Shown: positions 42,900-52,700 of the stretch, piece after piece
How positions within the stretch are numbered: position 1 is the first letter of the stretch
How the letters are laid out: every line of letters starts with the position of its first letter
Source: JAFAGX01 sp035622175
Lineage (GTDB): Bacteria; Acidobacteriota; Terriglobia; Terriglobales; Acidobacteriaceae
Length of the DNA: 64,000 nucleotides
Reading direction: 5' to 3'
Assembly (NCBI GenBank): GCA_035622175.1
Contig: DASPVV010000076.1
Span: 1-64,000, forward strand
Position numbers and translations under genes: made by a program
Notes under the pieces: generated by a model
Seen by the model: the letters and a program-made list of their open reading frames with translations, nothing else
Database searches by the model: none
What the model was told of the DNA's origin: nothing

Positions 42900-45800
42900 C
42901 TAGAATGAAAACCGGAGCGAATACTGCATCACCCGCGGCTGAGTTAAGGATGGCGGATTGAATATGCCGAAGCCGGTGTTGTCCACCAAATCTTCGCCTG
43001 TCAGAGAGTTCGCAGCGTCAAAGCGCACGGAGTTGGTGACATTGAACACTTCCCACGCAAAGCGAAGCGACTTCTGTTCGCCCAGGCTCCACATTTTGGA
43101 GAGCCCAGAATCGATTCCGAAGAAACCTGGGCCGCGGAAGTTATTGCGCTCCCCGGCTTCACCGGGGTAGGTAGCACGGAAGGTTGCGTTCTCAGCACCT
43201 GGATAGCAAGCGCAGGTGAGATTGAGCGAGTTTTGGAAGACGGTCGGATCTCCCTCCGAGTTAAAGAACACACCCGTCTTGGGTTTCGGACCGACCACGA
43301 AGGACGACCCTTCTAACTCAAAATCTGTGGACCAACCGTTACCGGCAAAGACGGAAAACGGGAATCCGCTCGTCCACCGAAATAGGCCGTTGAATCCCCA
43401 TCCTCCAAGGATTCCGTTCACCCAACCTTTGGTGCCACCTCCCCAGTGGCGCCCATGTCCGTACGGCAAGTCCCACACCCAATTCGAATTCAGTTGATGA
43501 GTCGTGTCGAAGTCAGAAGGCGCGCGCCACAGGTTGGGAGCAAACGCGTTAATCACCTGGTTGTTATAGGCTACCCCCCCGGCTGCCTCAAAGCCATTCA
43601 CCCGCTCCGCGTTAGACCCGGCGTCGATCGACTTCGAGTAGACGTAGTTGAAATCAAATTGCAGACCGGCGGTCATCGAATGCCGCAAAGTAAGCTGCAA
43701 GCCGTTGTAATTGCTGTTGCCCCGGGTTTGCCAGCCATAGAGCGAAGAGAACTGGGCCTGATAGTACCTGAAAGCTTGGGTGTTTCCCGCCGGTCCCGCG
43801 CAAGCCGGAAAGCAGAATACGTCCGCGGTCTCCAAGGCCAACGTCTCATTGCCTAAGTTAGCATAGTAGTTATCATACATATTCTGCGTGGCTGTCGGAT
43901 TAGCTGGAATATTGGGAGCAAAGCCGCTGATGCCTGCCGGCCCAGCCGCCGTCGGGAACAGATCTTGCCAATACGGAATCGGTTTGAGGGAGCTCTCGGG
44001 CGTGTTGGCGTAGCCGGCCTTCGATAACATGTCAGCCGCAGTGAAATAATCCATATGGCTTTTTGGATCGACCAGATCGAGGGGTTCCGACAAATCAATT
44101 TCCTGCAACAGGTGGTGGGCAAAGCGCCCCGTGTACGTAGCTTCGAAGACGAAATTGCGCGCCAGTTCGCGGCTGAGCGAAAAGTCCACCACGTGAGAGT
44201 ACGGAGTCTTCAGGTGGTCATCAATCCCCCACGCGATCGCCAGCCCGTAGGTGTTTGGATCGGTGGAAGGTGTGTAGGGAAATCCGTGGGGAATGGGAGC
44301 CCCGGGGTTCGGAGGAAGGTTGTCAACTCCTAGCAAGCCCGTGTAGCGTGGCGTGTCATCTACCGTAAGTACGCCAGCCGGATTGCTGAGGGTTGTGGTC
44401 AGGCCCCACGAGCCGTTGCGATCAAAGGTGTTGACCACACCTTCTCCAAAGTGGTCGTAGTAAAGGCCGTAGCCGGCACGGATGGAACTCTTGCCCGGAT
44501 CGCCCACAATCTTGTGCCAGAATCCACTGGCGGCATGAGGAGCATAGGCGATTGCGAAGCGCGGGGCTATATCGTCGTAATTCCAACCCCAATAAGGCTT
44601 CTTGCCGTTCGCCTGACCGGAAAGATCAAAGGTGATGTTCGGCTGGTTGGTTACACCCTCAAACATGCTGTTGATGCGATTCTGGAACCACTGGTGCATG
44701 TCGATCGTAGGCGAGACCTGGTTCCCCCTATTCTCAAACGGAGGTTGTAGCAGCGAATAGCGCGCCCCGTAAGTTACCGTCAAGTTGGGAGTGATATTCC
44801 ATTTGTCCTGCAGGTACATCTCTCCTTCAAAATTCTGGAAATGGCGAGGAACGAGTTCTCCGTTAGGGATTGCGTTCCCGAACTTGTCTTGGTTCGCAAC
44901 GTCGTACACCTGGCTCATCAGGCCTGCCACTTGCACTGCTGCAAAGCTGTAAGAAGTTCCGAAGGCTTCGGTAACCAGGGGAAAAGTCGGGTTGATGGAG
45001 GGATCGAGGCTTACTCCAGTATTCGCGATAAACGAGGGACTCATCCAATACAGGTTGGCATAGCCGGAGGAAATGTTCTGTGCGCTCGATTCACGGTTGT
45101 TATGAATCAGGCGCCAGTTCGTGCCAAACTGCAGGGTGTGTTTGTCTTTGGTCCAGGACACATTGTCGATGAAATTGTGCACCGGTACATTGGTGAAAAT
45201 GCTGGCCGAGCCGACGCCGATCGTGTCGTCGAGACCACGCAGAGTGTTGTAATCCTGACTGTTGATCCCGCCTTGCCCGAGCCCCTGGCGGATGAACGCG
45301 TACCGCAGGTTGTTGATGAGGTTGTTGGAGATGAGGTAGACATAGCCGGCTGCGATTCCCTTGCTGTTGTTGGTGACATACTGGTTCGAAGGAAGCCCGG
45401 GAAACTGCGGTGGCTTCGATTCGTGGTCGTTCTGCAGATTGCCGCGTACGAACAGCGACTGGTTCCCGCTGGTGGTGATTTTGTAGTCGAGCTTTACGAT
45501 GTAGGTGTTGAGGCTTGTCGGGTCATTGCCAGGGAAGAGAAAACCTGCAGAATTCAGGCCGTCTGGGGTGTTGACCGCGTTGCCACACAAGGTGCAGTTG
45601 GGTTGCGGATAATGCATGAATAGCGCGTTTGGGTTAGCGCCACCGATGTTGGCGATCAACCCATTGGGGCCTGGCCCCGCCGACCCGGGCGTCGGTGGGC
45701 AGGTGCCATTCGCCGCGCAACCCACGTCGATCGATGCGATTTGGGCCGGGCTCAACGTAGCCACGTAGTCGGGGGCAAAGGCGGCAACATTCTGTACGGT

Positions 45801-46880
45801 TACACCGTTGGCGTTCGGTGTTCCCAACACACAATTGGGGTCAGAGGCTGGATTACACAAATACTTTAGGTTACCTTGGTCCATACTCTCCGTCGGTATC
45901 ACCCGCGTGGTCGGCACTTGGTCGGCAGTGCGCTGGCCTTCATAGGCGCCGAAGAAAAATAGACGGTCCTTTTTGATAGGTCCACCGATGGTGCCGCCAA
46001 AAGTATTACGAAGGATGTGCTGCGGAATGTTGGGCAGCCCTTCCCCCAACTCCGCATGTTTATTAAACCAGTCGTTGGCCACGTCGAAGCTGGGGCGGTG
46101 ATATTCATAGATGGAGCCGTGAATGTTGTTGGTCCCGCTCTTGGTGACCAGGTCCACTTGCGCCCCCGACGAGCGCCCGGAGGCCGCGTCGTAATTGCTG
46201 GTGGTAACTCGGAACTCCTGCAATGAGTCGAGTGTAGCCCGCATCGCCCCTTCGAAGGCATAGCCTTCCAACTGGTCGTTGTCATCCAACCCGTCCAGGG
46301 TAATGTTGGTCTGATCGCTGCGAGCACCGTTTACCGCGCCACCACGGCTATCGTAGTCCTGCTGATCGTTAGTGGTTTTGCCGATGTAGACTACGCCCGG
46401 CTGCAGACTCAGAATAGCCGCCGGGTCGCGGCCTTCCGAAGGCAAATCTGTGAGTTGCCGTGCATTGAAGTTGTTGCCAAGCGTCGCGTCCTGCGTGTTG
46501 ACCATGGGCGCTTCGCCGGTGACCTCAATAACCTCGGTGGCCTTCCCCACTTGCATGGAGACGTCCAGAGTTGTTGGCTGGCTCACTTGCAATGTCACGT
46601 TATCCCGCTTCACCATCGCGAACCCCGGGTTTGCGACCGTCAGCGTATAAGTCGCGGGCGGAACCTCCAGGAACTGATAGCTGCCGTCATTGCCTGACTT
46701 GGTTGTCCGCGAAAATCCCGTCGCAGGATTACTGAGCGTGACCTTGGCGCCTAGCAGCACCGCGCCTTTGGGATCAGTGATCGTGCCCTTCAAAGAGCTG
46801 GTTCCGTTTTGCCCGGAAACCAGAGAGCTGAGCGCCAGCAAAAATCCGACCCATGGAGCCACTACCCGCACGTTCCGCAT
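42900..46880 (-). CDS. Oar-like TonB-dependent receptor with carboxypeptidase-regulatory N-terminus
   Basis: This 1326-residue outer-membrane protein has a signal peptide (VGFLLALSSLVSGQNG). A CarboxypepD_reg-like domain follows near 28-112 (LKGTITDPKGAVLLGAKVTL), then a plug near 130-240 (QTNITLDGLDDNDQ) and a very long beta-barrel ending in aromatic YSLRFSF. Acidobacteria carry many such receptors for large substrates. No partner transporter is adjacent and the substrate is not readable. It ends facing motB. Confidence 0.92.
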   Translation of the reverse strand: MRNVRVVAPWVGFLLALSSLVSGQNGTSSLKGTITDPKGAVLLGAKVTLSNPATGFSRTTKSGNDGSYQFLEVPPATYTLTVANPGFAMVKRDNVTLQVSQPTTLDVSMQVGKATEVIEVTGEAPMVNTQDATLGNNFNARQLTDLPSEGRDPAAILSLQPGVVYIGKTTNDQQDYDSRGGAVNGARSDQTNITLDGLDDNDQLEGYAFEGAMRATLDSLQEFRVTTSNYDAASGRSSGAQVDLVTKSGTNNIHGSIYEYHRPSFDVANDWFNKHAELGEGLPNIPQHILRNTFGGTIGGPIKKDRLFFFGAYEGQRTADQVPTTRVIPTESMDQGNLKYLCNPASDPNCVLGTPNANGVTVQNVAAFAPDYVATLSPAQIASIDVGCAANGTCPPTPGSAGPGPNGLIANIGGANPNALFMHYPQPNCTLCGNAVNTPDGLNSAGFLFPGNDPTSLNTYIVKLDYKITTSGNQSLFVRGNLQNDHESKPPQFPGLPSNQYVTNNSKGIAAGYVYLISNNLINNLRYAFIRQGLGQGGINSQDYNTLRGLDDTIGVGSASIFTNVPVHNFIDNVSWTKDKHTLQFGTNWRLIHNNRESSAQNISSGYANLYWMSPSFIANTGVSLDPSINPTFPLVTEAFGTSYSFAAVQVAGLMSQVYDVANQDKFGNAIPNGELVPRHFQNFEGEMYLQDKWNITPNLTVTYGARYSLLQPPFENRGNQVSPTIDMHQWFQNRINSMFEGVTNQPNITFDLSGQANGKKPYWGWNYDDIAPRFAIAYAPHAASGFWHKIVGDPGKSSIRAGYGLYYDHFGEGVVNTFDRNGSWGLTTTLSNPAGVLTVDDTPRYTGLLGVDNLPPNPGAPIPHGFPYTPSTDPNTYGLAIAWGIDDHLKTPYSHVVDFSLSRELARNFVFEATYTGRFAHHLLQEIDLSEPLDLVDPKSHMDYFTAADMLSKAGYANTPESSLKPIPYWQDLFPTAAGPAGISGFAPNIPANPTATQNMYDNYYANLGNETLALETADVFCFPACAGPAGNTQAFRYYQAQFSSLYGWQTRGNSNYNGLQLTLRHSMTAGLQFDFNYVYSKSIDAGSNAERVNGFEAAGGVAYNNQVINAFAPNLWRAPSDFDTTHQLNSNWVWDLPYGHGRHWGGGTKGWVNGILGGWGFNGLFRWTSGFPFSVFAGNGWSTDFELEGSSFVVGPKPKTGVFFNSEGDPTVFQNSLNLTCACYPGAENATFRATYPGEAGERNNFRGPGFFGIDSGLSKMWSLGEQKSLRFAWEVFNVTNSVRFDAANSLTGEDLVDNTGFGIFNPPSLTQPRVMQYSLRFSF

Positions 46881-46912
46881 CCGAAAGCTCCTCGCCCGCG
46901 GGAGGTTCGTTG

Positions 46913-46949
46913 GTTCAATTGTTTGGCCCGCGGAATTAGAGAATTGAAC
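46913..46949 (-). promoter_or_regulatory. Inverted repeat upstream of the TonB receptor
   Basis: GTTCAATT at 46913-46920 and AATTGAAC at 46942-46949 form perfect 8-base arms about 33-69 bases before the receptor start codon. It could be an operator or a leader hairpin. The region 46950-47260 shows no convincing gene. Confidence 0.4.
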
Positions 46950-47260
46950 AAACCCTGGGTGTTTTGTGGGCCGCTATTGTGCAACTTTTGCACCGCAATG
47001 TTCAAGCCCAAAATTTACCTACTCCCAATCGATTAAGGATCAACTCCTGGTCACAGCTTTTTTTGTCGGAAGCAGTGCGGACTCCCCCTCCAAGGTAATG
47101 GCAGGCCACGGGGTTCGAAAAAGCCCTGCAACTGGCATATCCCCAAGACAGGTTGTCGATGGAACTCTTTGCGGCGCATGCCCTTACGGGTTATTTGCCT
47201 CGGGCCACACTCACATTCGGTCGGCAGCGCATCATCCAAGGTTCGGATCGGGGCTCTAGG

Positions 47261-47287
47261 AGAGGCCGCCTCGACACGAGGCCCTCT
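47261..47287. other. Strong hairpin ahead of the sigma28 promoter
   Basis: AGAGG, two bulged C, GCCTCG, loop ACA, CGAGGC, CCTCT: 11 base pairs. It may insulate the following promoter from upstream transcripts. No T run follows it. Confidence 0.35.
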
Positions 47288-47312
47288 TCGATCAGTCAGA
47301 GATGACGGCCAC

Positions 47313-47340
47313 TAAAGTTTAGCGGTAACAATGCCGATAG
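47313..47340 (+). promoter_or_regulatory. Near-perfect sigma28 promoter of the repeat protein gene
   Basis: TAAAGTTT, 12 bases, GCCGATAG. The -35 equals that of flgM and the -10 equals that of fliC. It lies 40 bases before the start codon of the next gene, which has AGAGGAGAG as ribosome site. Confidence 0.88.
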
Positions 47341-47379
47341 AACTTTGGTCGATCGAATCGCGTCGAGAGGAGAGAGCAA

Positions 47380-47961
47380 ATGTCAGTGTCCGGCATTCTC
47401 AGCAGCAGCTTCTCGGTTTCCGTTTCCATCACTTCTGTTTCCAGCACTCCTGCTTCCAGCAGTTCTGTTTCCAGCACTCAGAGCCCCGCAAACACCAGGC
47501 AGGAAATTCAACAGGACTTCGAGCAACTCGGGCAGGCTCTGCAGTCGGGGAACCTGACGGCGGCGCAGCAGGATTTTGCGACTCTCGAACAGCTCCTGCC
47601 GCAGAACAATTCAACCTCGGCGAATGCGAACAGCCCGCTTTCGCAAGCTTTCAGCCAGCTCTCACAAGATCTGCAGTCGGGGAATCTCACGGCGGCGCAG
47701 CAGGCCTATGCGACCATTCAGCAGGACTTCCAGGGGCAAGCAGCGCACTGGCAAGGTCACCATCACCATCATCACGCTGATGGCGAGGCCGGTAGCTTCG
47801 GCCAGTTATTCAGTCAACTAGGCCAGGACCTGCAATCGGGTAATCTCACGGCCGCTCAGAAGGCGTTCGCCGCATTGCAGCAAGACCTGGCACCTTGGAC
47901 TGCGAGCAACGGGCAGTCTCAACCGGCGCAGTCGAGTTCGACCAGCGCCTCGGCAAGCTAA
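47380..47961 (+). CDS. Unknown sigma28-controlled repeat protein with His tract
   Basis: This 193-residue protein has a Ser/Val-rich N-terminus (1-35). Three 29-residue helical repeats follow (about 45-73, 89-117, 142-170), each containing LQSGNLTAAQ. A HHHHHH run lies at 127-132, and the Ser/Ala tail ends the protein. No signal peptide, membrane helix or cysteine is seen. The Ser-rich disordered N-terminus would suit type III export, and the promoter puts it in the late flagellar class. A secreted or filament-linked protein, or a soluble regulator, are both open. No named family was recognised. Confidence 0.75.
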   Translation: MSVSGILSSSFSVSVSITSVSSTPASSSSVSSTQSPANTRQEIQQDFEQLGQALQSGNLTAAQQDFATLEQLLPQNNSTSANANSPLSQAFSQLSQDLQSGNLTAAQQAYATIQQDFQGQAAHWQGHHHHHHADGEAGSFGQLFSQLGQDLQSGNLTAAQKAFAALQQDLAPWTASNGQSQPAQSSSTSASAS

Positions 47962-48028
47962 ACCAAGCCCTGCCGTGAGGTGAACTCGCCCGGCAGACGT
48001 AAGGGCATGGAGCGAGAACGGGCTGTAT

Positions 48029-49378
48029 CTAGAAATCGCCTTGCCCGGCGGTTGCGGGGAGGGAGAAGTGCTGCGAATGAAGGCCGATGAGACCATGCTG
48101 GACGGCAAACAGACCGCAGGCTTTTTCGAGCGCTCCACCGGTGGCAAGCTCGTCGAGTGAAATCTCCAGGTCCGGTGGAGCGGAGACCAAGGTTCTTTCC
48201 GACGCTCGCTTGCTGGCCCCGCCGCCGGTAATGTGAAGCAGGATAGTCGCGTCTGCGCCGATCCTGCCCGATTGCAAGGCTTGCCTTAGAGCCGCAAGGG
48301 CAACTCCGGCGGCGGGTTCGATATCGATGCCCTCGCATTGCTCAAAAAGCTCCATCGCCAGCAAAGCTTGCCGATTGTCGACGGCAAACATGTCGCCCTG
48401 GCTTTCGCGGAGGACATCGAACACTCCCCCGACAATCGAATAGGGCGGCCGTTGGTTTGAAAGAACTGTGGCCACGATCTCTTTCGTTAAGGCTCGGGCC
48501 GCATCTGGGTCGGTCTCGACAAGGTCTCGCCGGCCCATTCTCCAGGAATCGTAAATGGGCGTGAAGGGCGCGTTTTGACTGAGCATCAGCCGGGGAAGAG
48601 CGCGACCGAACCTGGAGTCTTCCACCAGCCTTTTTGCCGCCTCATGCGCCGCGATGGCCCCGGCGCCACTGCCGATGGCCTGAAAGTAGTAGTCGGGGAG
48701 CCTGCCGATGGTTTCGACCGCATTCAACATCGCGGTTGCCATGCCATCGCGTCGTCCAACGTTCTTCACTCCCCCTTCGGCAACGAAACCTTCCGCTTGC
48801 GAAATGCGTTCGGCGAGTGAGATGGCGTCGGAGTAGGCAGAAGCTCCAGTGAGACAGACGATCTTGACGCAGGGCCTGAGGCGATGGGCGAACCGCATCT
48901 TCTCGATGCCGGAAGCAGGAATGAGAATCAGGCACGGCATGTCGTTCTCCGAGCACGCCCGGGCGAATGCCGCCGCCGTGTTTCCCGCGGAAGCCACCAC
49001 CAGGGCACGAAAACTGTGTCTGGCAATGCGAGATAACACGCCTGAAACCTCAAGCTCCTTAAAGGTTGCGGTTTCGAGTGTGGCACCCCGTTCTGGCCAA
49101 TACCCGCTGAACGTAATCCATAGGTGGGGAAGGCGAAGCTTCGCACTCAAGCGCGGGCTTTGGTAGGTGACTGTTTTCGCAGCATGGGCCGATTGATTTG
49201 CCCCTGGCAGCCAGCACTGATAACGGTCCATGCCCGCCGCCCGCCGGTTCGATTGCAGCGTGCGGGAGGAATAGCGCGTAGTGAGCAATGCGGGGGAGTG
49301 CGGGCGGGGACATGCCAGTCGCAAGCCGTCGTCGTCTAAGACCAAACCACACACCGGACAGATCAGCTGGTAGTGCAT
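48029..49378 (-). CDS. Cysteate-synthase-family PLP enzyme
   Basis: This is a 449-residue fold-type II PLP enzyme. It has an N-terminal zinc-type site (CPVCGLVLDDDGLRLAC), the block ITFSGYWPERGATLETATFK whose lysine (about K107) should bind PLP, and the phosphate-binding ASAGNTAAAFA. The motifs FVAEGGVKNVGRRDGM, YFQAIGSG and PPYSIVGGVFD complete it. From memory these match cysteate synthase of methanogens (phosphoserine plus sulfite to cysteate) better than ordinary threonine synthase. ATG 49378 gives the family-like start. GTG 49405 would add nine residues. It is divergent from the decarboxylase fusion, with 347 bases between them. Confidence 0.8.
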   Translation of the reverse strand: MHYQLICPVCGLVLDDDGLRLACPRPHSPALLTTRYSSRTLQSNRRAAGMDRYQCWLPGANQSAHAAKTVTYQSPRLSAKLRLPHLWITFSGYWPERGATLETATFKELEVSGVLSRIARHSFRALVVASAGNTAAAFARACSENDMPCLILIPASGIEKMRFAHRLRPCVKIVCLTGASAYSDAISLAERISQAEGFVAEGGVKNVGRRDGMATAMLNAVETIGRLPDYYFQAIGSGAGAIAAHEAAKRLVEDSRFGRALPRLMLSQNAPFTPIYDSWRMGRRDLVETDPDAARALTKEIVATVLSNQRPPYSIVGGVFDVLRESQGDMFAVDNRQALLAMELFEQCEGIDIEPAAGVALAALRQALQSGRIGADATILLHITGGGASKRASERTLVSAPPDLEISLDELATGGALEKACGLFAVQHGLIGLHSQHFSLPATAGQGDF

Positions 49379-49725
49379 ACGGTTCGTCGCCGGCAATCGA
49401 TTCACCTCTGCCGTGGCCGGGCGACCGACGCGCGCTGGTACGCAATGAGTGGCCGTTCCATTAACCGTTTTTAAGAAATGAAGGCTTTCCCATGGCGAGG
49501 CGAGCGCTCCATTAGGATTTCTAATCCTCGCGTGGTCGAGAGCTCGATTCGCTGGTGGTTTCGGGCCATGGCGGCGTGGCCTCGCGGATCATCCGCATCC
49601 GCCCAGGAGCGTAGAGCAATCCGGATTCCTCGGTGACTCCCTGATTTCACGCTCCGCAGCCAGGAAGCGCCGACATCTGCCAATTCGGTCCCCGAATTGC
49701 TTGGATTGAAGAGGGCAAGCCAAAA
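49379..49725. other. Shared divergent promoter region of the cysteate/decarboxylase pair
   Basis: No convincing gene is seen. The overlapping frames are shadows of the flanking genes. A common control region for both genes is expected here. No sigma54, sigma28 or riboswitch-like sequence was recognised. Confidence 0.4.
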
Positions 49726-52700
49726 ATGTGCGCTGCATACCAGGCGATGGTGCCGACTCCGCCGGTTGAAACCGAGAAGGCGGAGCGGGTTGTGTCCGGG
49801 CAGCCATGCCAGACACTGGACCCATCGGATTGGGAAGGCTTCCGAGCCCAGGCGCACCGCATGCTCGACGATATTGTTGATTACACCAAAAACATCCGAG
49901 AACGTCCGGTTTGGCAGCCGATCCCGGAGGAAGTACGCCAGCGATTCCGCGAGGCTGTTCCTCTAGGGCCCTCGCCGCTTGCCGAAATCCATCAGGAGTT
50001 CATGAACCATATCCTGCCGTTTGCCGCCGGAAATGTTCATCCTGGGTTCATGGGCTGGGTCCATGGCGGGGGCACGCCGGTAGGGATGCTGGCGGAGATG
50101 CTGGCGGCGGGACTGAATGCCAACCTGGGTGGGCGCGATCAAGCGCCGCTTGAGGTCGAGCGTCAAATTACCAGCTGGATGCGAGCCATCTTCGGTTTTC
50201 CGGAGACTGCGAGCGGACTGTTCGTTACCGGCACGTCCATGGCAAACTTCATCGCCCTGGTCATCGCTCGGGATGCCGAACTTGGCTGCGACGTGCGCCG
50301 CCGCGGCGTGGCTGCCAGCGCAAAGAGGCTGACCGCGTATGGCTCGGCCGCAATTCACGGCTGCGTGGCGAAGGCAATGGATTTCTGCGGCCTCGGCAGC
50401 GATGCCCTGCGGCTGATTCCCACCGACAATCGTCACCGCATGGACTTGGGGGGGCTCGCAACCGCCATCCAGAACGACCGCGAAGCCGGCTTCCAACCTT
50501 TTCTGGTGGTGGGAACCGCTGGAACCGTCGACACCGGAGCCATTGACGACCTGGCGGGAATCGCCGACATCGCCCACCGCCAAAAACTCTGGTTCCACGT
50601 GGATGGTGCGTATGGAGCCTTGGCGATGTTTGCTCCCGAGCTTGCTCGAAAGCTCCTTGGCGTCGAACGCGCCGACTCGCTGGCCTTCGATTTCCATAAG
50701 TGGGGCCAGGTTCCCTACGATGCCGGGTTTATCCTGGTTCGCGACGGCGCTTTGCAGCGCAACGCCTTTCGGGCTCCCTCAGCCTACTTGCAACGCGCAA
50801 CCCACGGGCTTGCCGCCGGACCGCCCTGGCCCTCGGACTACGGTCCGGACCTGTCACGCGGGTTCCGAGCGCTGAAGACGTGGTTCACCTTGAAGGTCTA
50901 CGGCACCGTAGCCATCGGAGCGGCGGTTGCGCGGACGTGCGAATTGGCACGCTACCTGGGACGGCGCATCACAGAAGTGCCGGAGCTGGAACTGCTGGCC
51001 CCGGTCGAACTGAACATCGTTTGTTTTCGCTACCGGGCGGTTGAGTCCGAGGAGGTGAATGCCAGGATTGTGGTCGAGCTGCAGGAGTCGGGAACGGTTG
51101 CCCCATCGACCACGCGTATCGCCGGCCAGTTGGCGATCCGGGTGGCCCTCGTCAATCACCGCACGGGACGGGACGAAATCGACATCCTGTTGAACAAGAC
51201 ACTAGAGCTCGGACGCCGCATCGTGAAGAACAGAGACGCCAGCGGCCGTACAGCTTCTGACGCCGGCAGCGCGGACTCCGGACCACGAGTGGCCTGGGAA
51301 GGGGCCTTGCGGGAGGTCGAGAACCAACTGGCATCGAATCCGGGTTCGATCGATCTGCTTCTAAAGCGAGCCTCGTTGTTTTCTGAGCTGCGCCGGCTGG
51401 TGGATGCGAGAAACGACTATATCAAGGTGCTCGAGCGCGAGCCGTCTCATCGGGTCGCCCTGAACAACCTGGGCTGCGTGCTGATGGCCACGGGGCATCG
51501 GAAGGCTGCGGGCATCGCCTACAAAGAGGCGGTGGCGCGGCATCCCGACGATCTCATGAGCCGGGTGAATCTGGGCTACTTTCTGCTCGAAGAGTGCGAG
51601 CGGCTGACGGTCTACGAGCAGGCCGAGCAAGCGCTGGCGCTCAGGCGCGAAGCCCGCGAGCACTTCGAACAAGCTTTGCGCGTACAGCCGGATTATGAGA
51701 AAGCCCATGAAGGGCTGTCTTACGTGCTGGCGGACCTGGGCGACGAGCAAAAGGCAGAGTGGCACCGCCGCGAGGCGTTCCGCAGCCGCAGCATCATCCC
51801 CTTGGCCTATCGCGGGGAACGCGCGGCATTGCCGGTACTGCTGCTGGTGGCAGCGAGCGGTGGCAACGTACGCCTGCAGAAATTTCTGGACGATACCATC
51901 TTCCGAACCTATGTCGTGCTGCCGGAGTTCTGCGATGGCGAAACTCCGCTGCCGGTTCACCGCCTGGTCATCAATGCCATCGGTGATGCCGAGGTGTCGT
52001 CGGTAGCGTTGGCTGCCGCGCAGTCCGTCATCGCACGGACCACGGCGCCAGTCATCAATTCGCCGGCCGCCGTCCTGGCCACCGGCAGGAGCAACAACGC
52101 CCAACGTCTCTCCGGCCTGCCGGGGGTGATGACGCCAATCACGGCCACGCTGCCGCGGGAGCAGCTCTCCCATGCCGACGTCGAAGTCACGCTGGCTCGC
52201 CACGGCTTGCAGTTCCCTCTTCTGCTCAGGACACCCGGCTTTCACACCGGGCTGCATTTTCTGCGCGTGGACAATCTCGAAGCGCTTCCCGACACCCTGG
52301 CGAAGCTTCCAGGCGAGGAGTTGGTCGTGATGCAGTACCTCGATGCGCGTGGGGCGGACGGGAAAACACGCAAGTACCGGGCGATGGTGATCGACGGCCA
52401 ACTCTATCCGCTACACTGTGCCGTTTCGAGCCATTGGAAAATCCACTATTTTACCGCTGAGATGGAAAACAATCCCGCGCACCGCGCGGAAGACGAAGCG
52501 TTCCTCGAAAACATGTCCGGCGTGCTCGGCCCGCTGGCCATGAATGCGCTCGAGAGAATCCAGTCCGTGCTTGGTCTGGATTACGGAGGCATTGATTTTG
52601 GCTTGAGCGCGAAGAGAGAGGTTCTGTTGTTCGAGGCCAATGCCACCATGGTAGTCAATCCGCCTGAACCAGATGCGCGATGGAATTACCGTCGGCCTGC

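Noticed and set aside
46966..47259. 97-codon rightward frame before the repeat protein gene
   Set aside because: It has no ribosome site and the composition is unlike neighbouring genes. It ends just before the hairpin and sigma28 promoter.
49471..49857. Leftward 128-codon frame across the start of the decarboxylase fusion
   Set aside because: It overlaps the strongly supported fusion gene and shows no conserved pattern.
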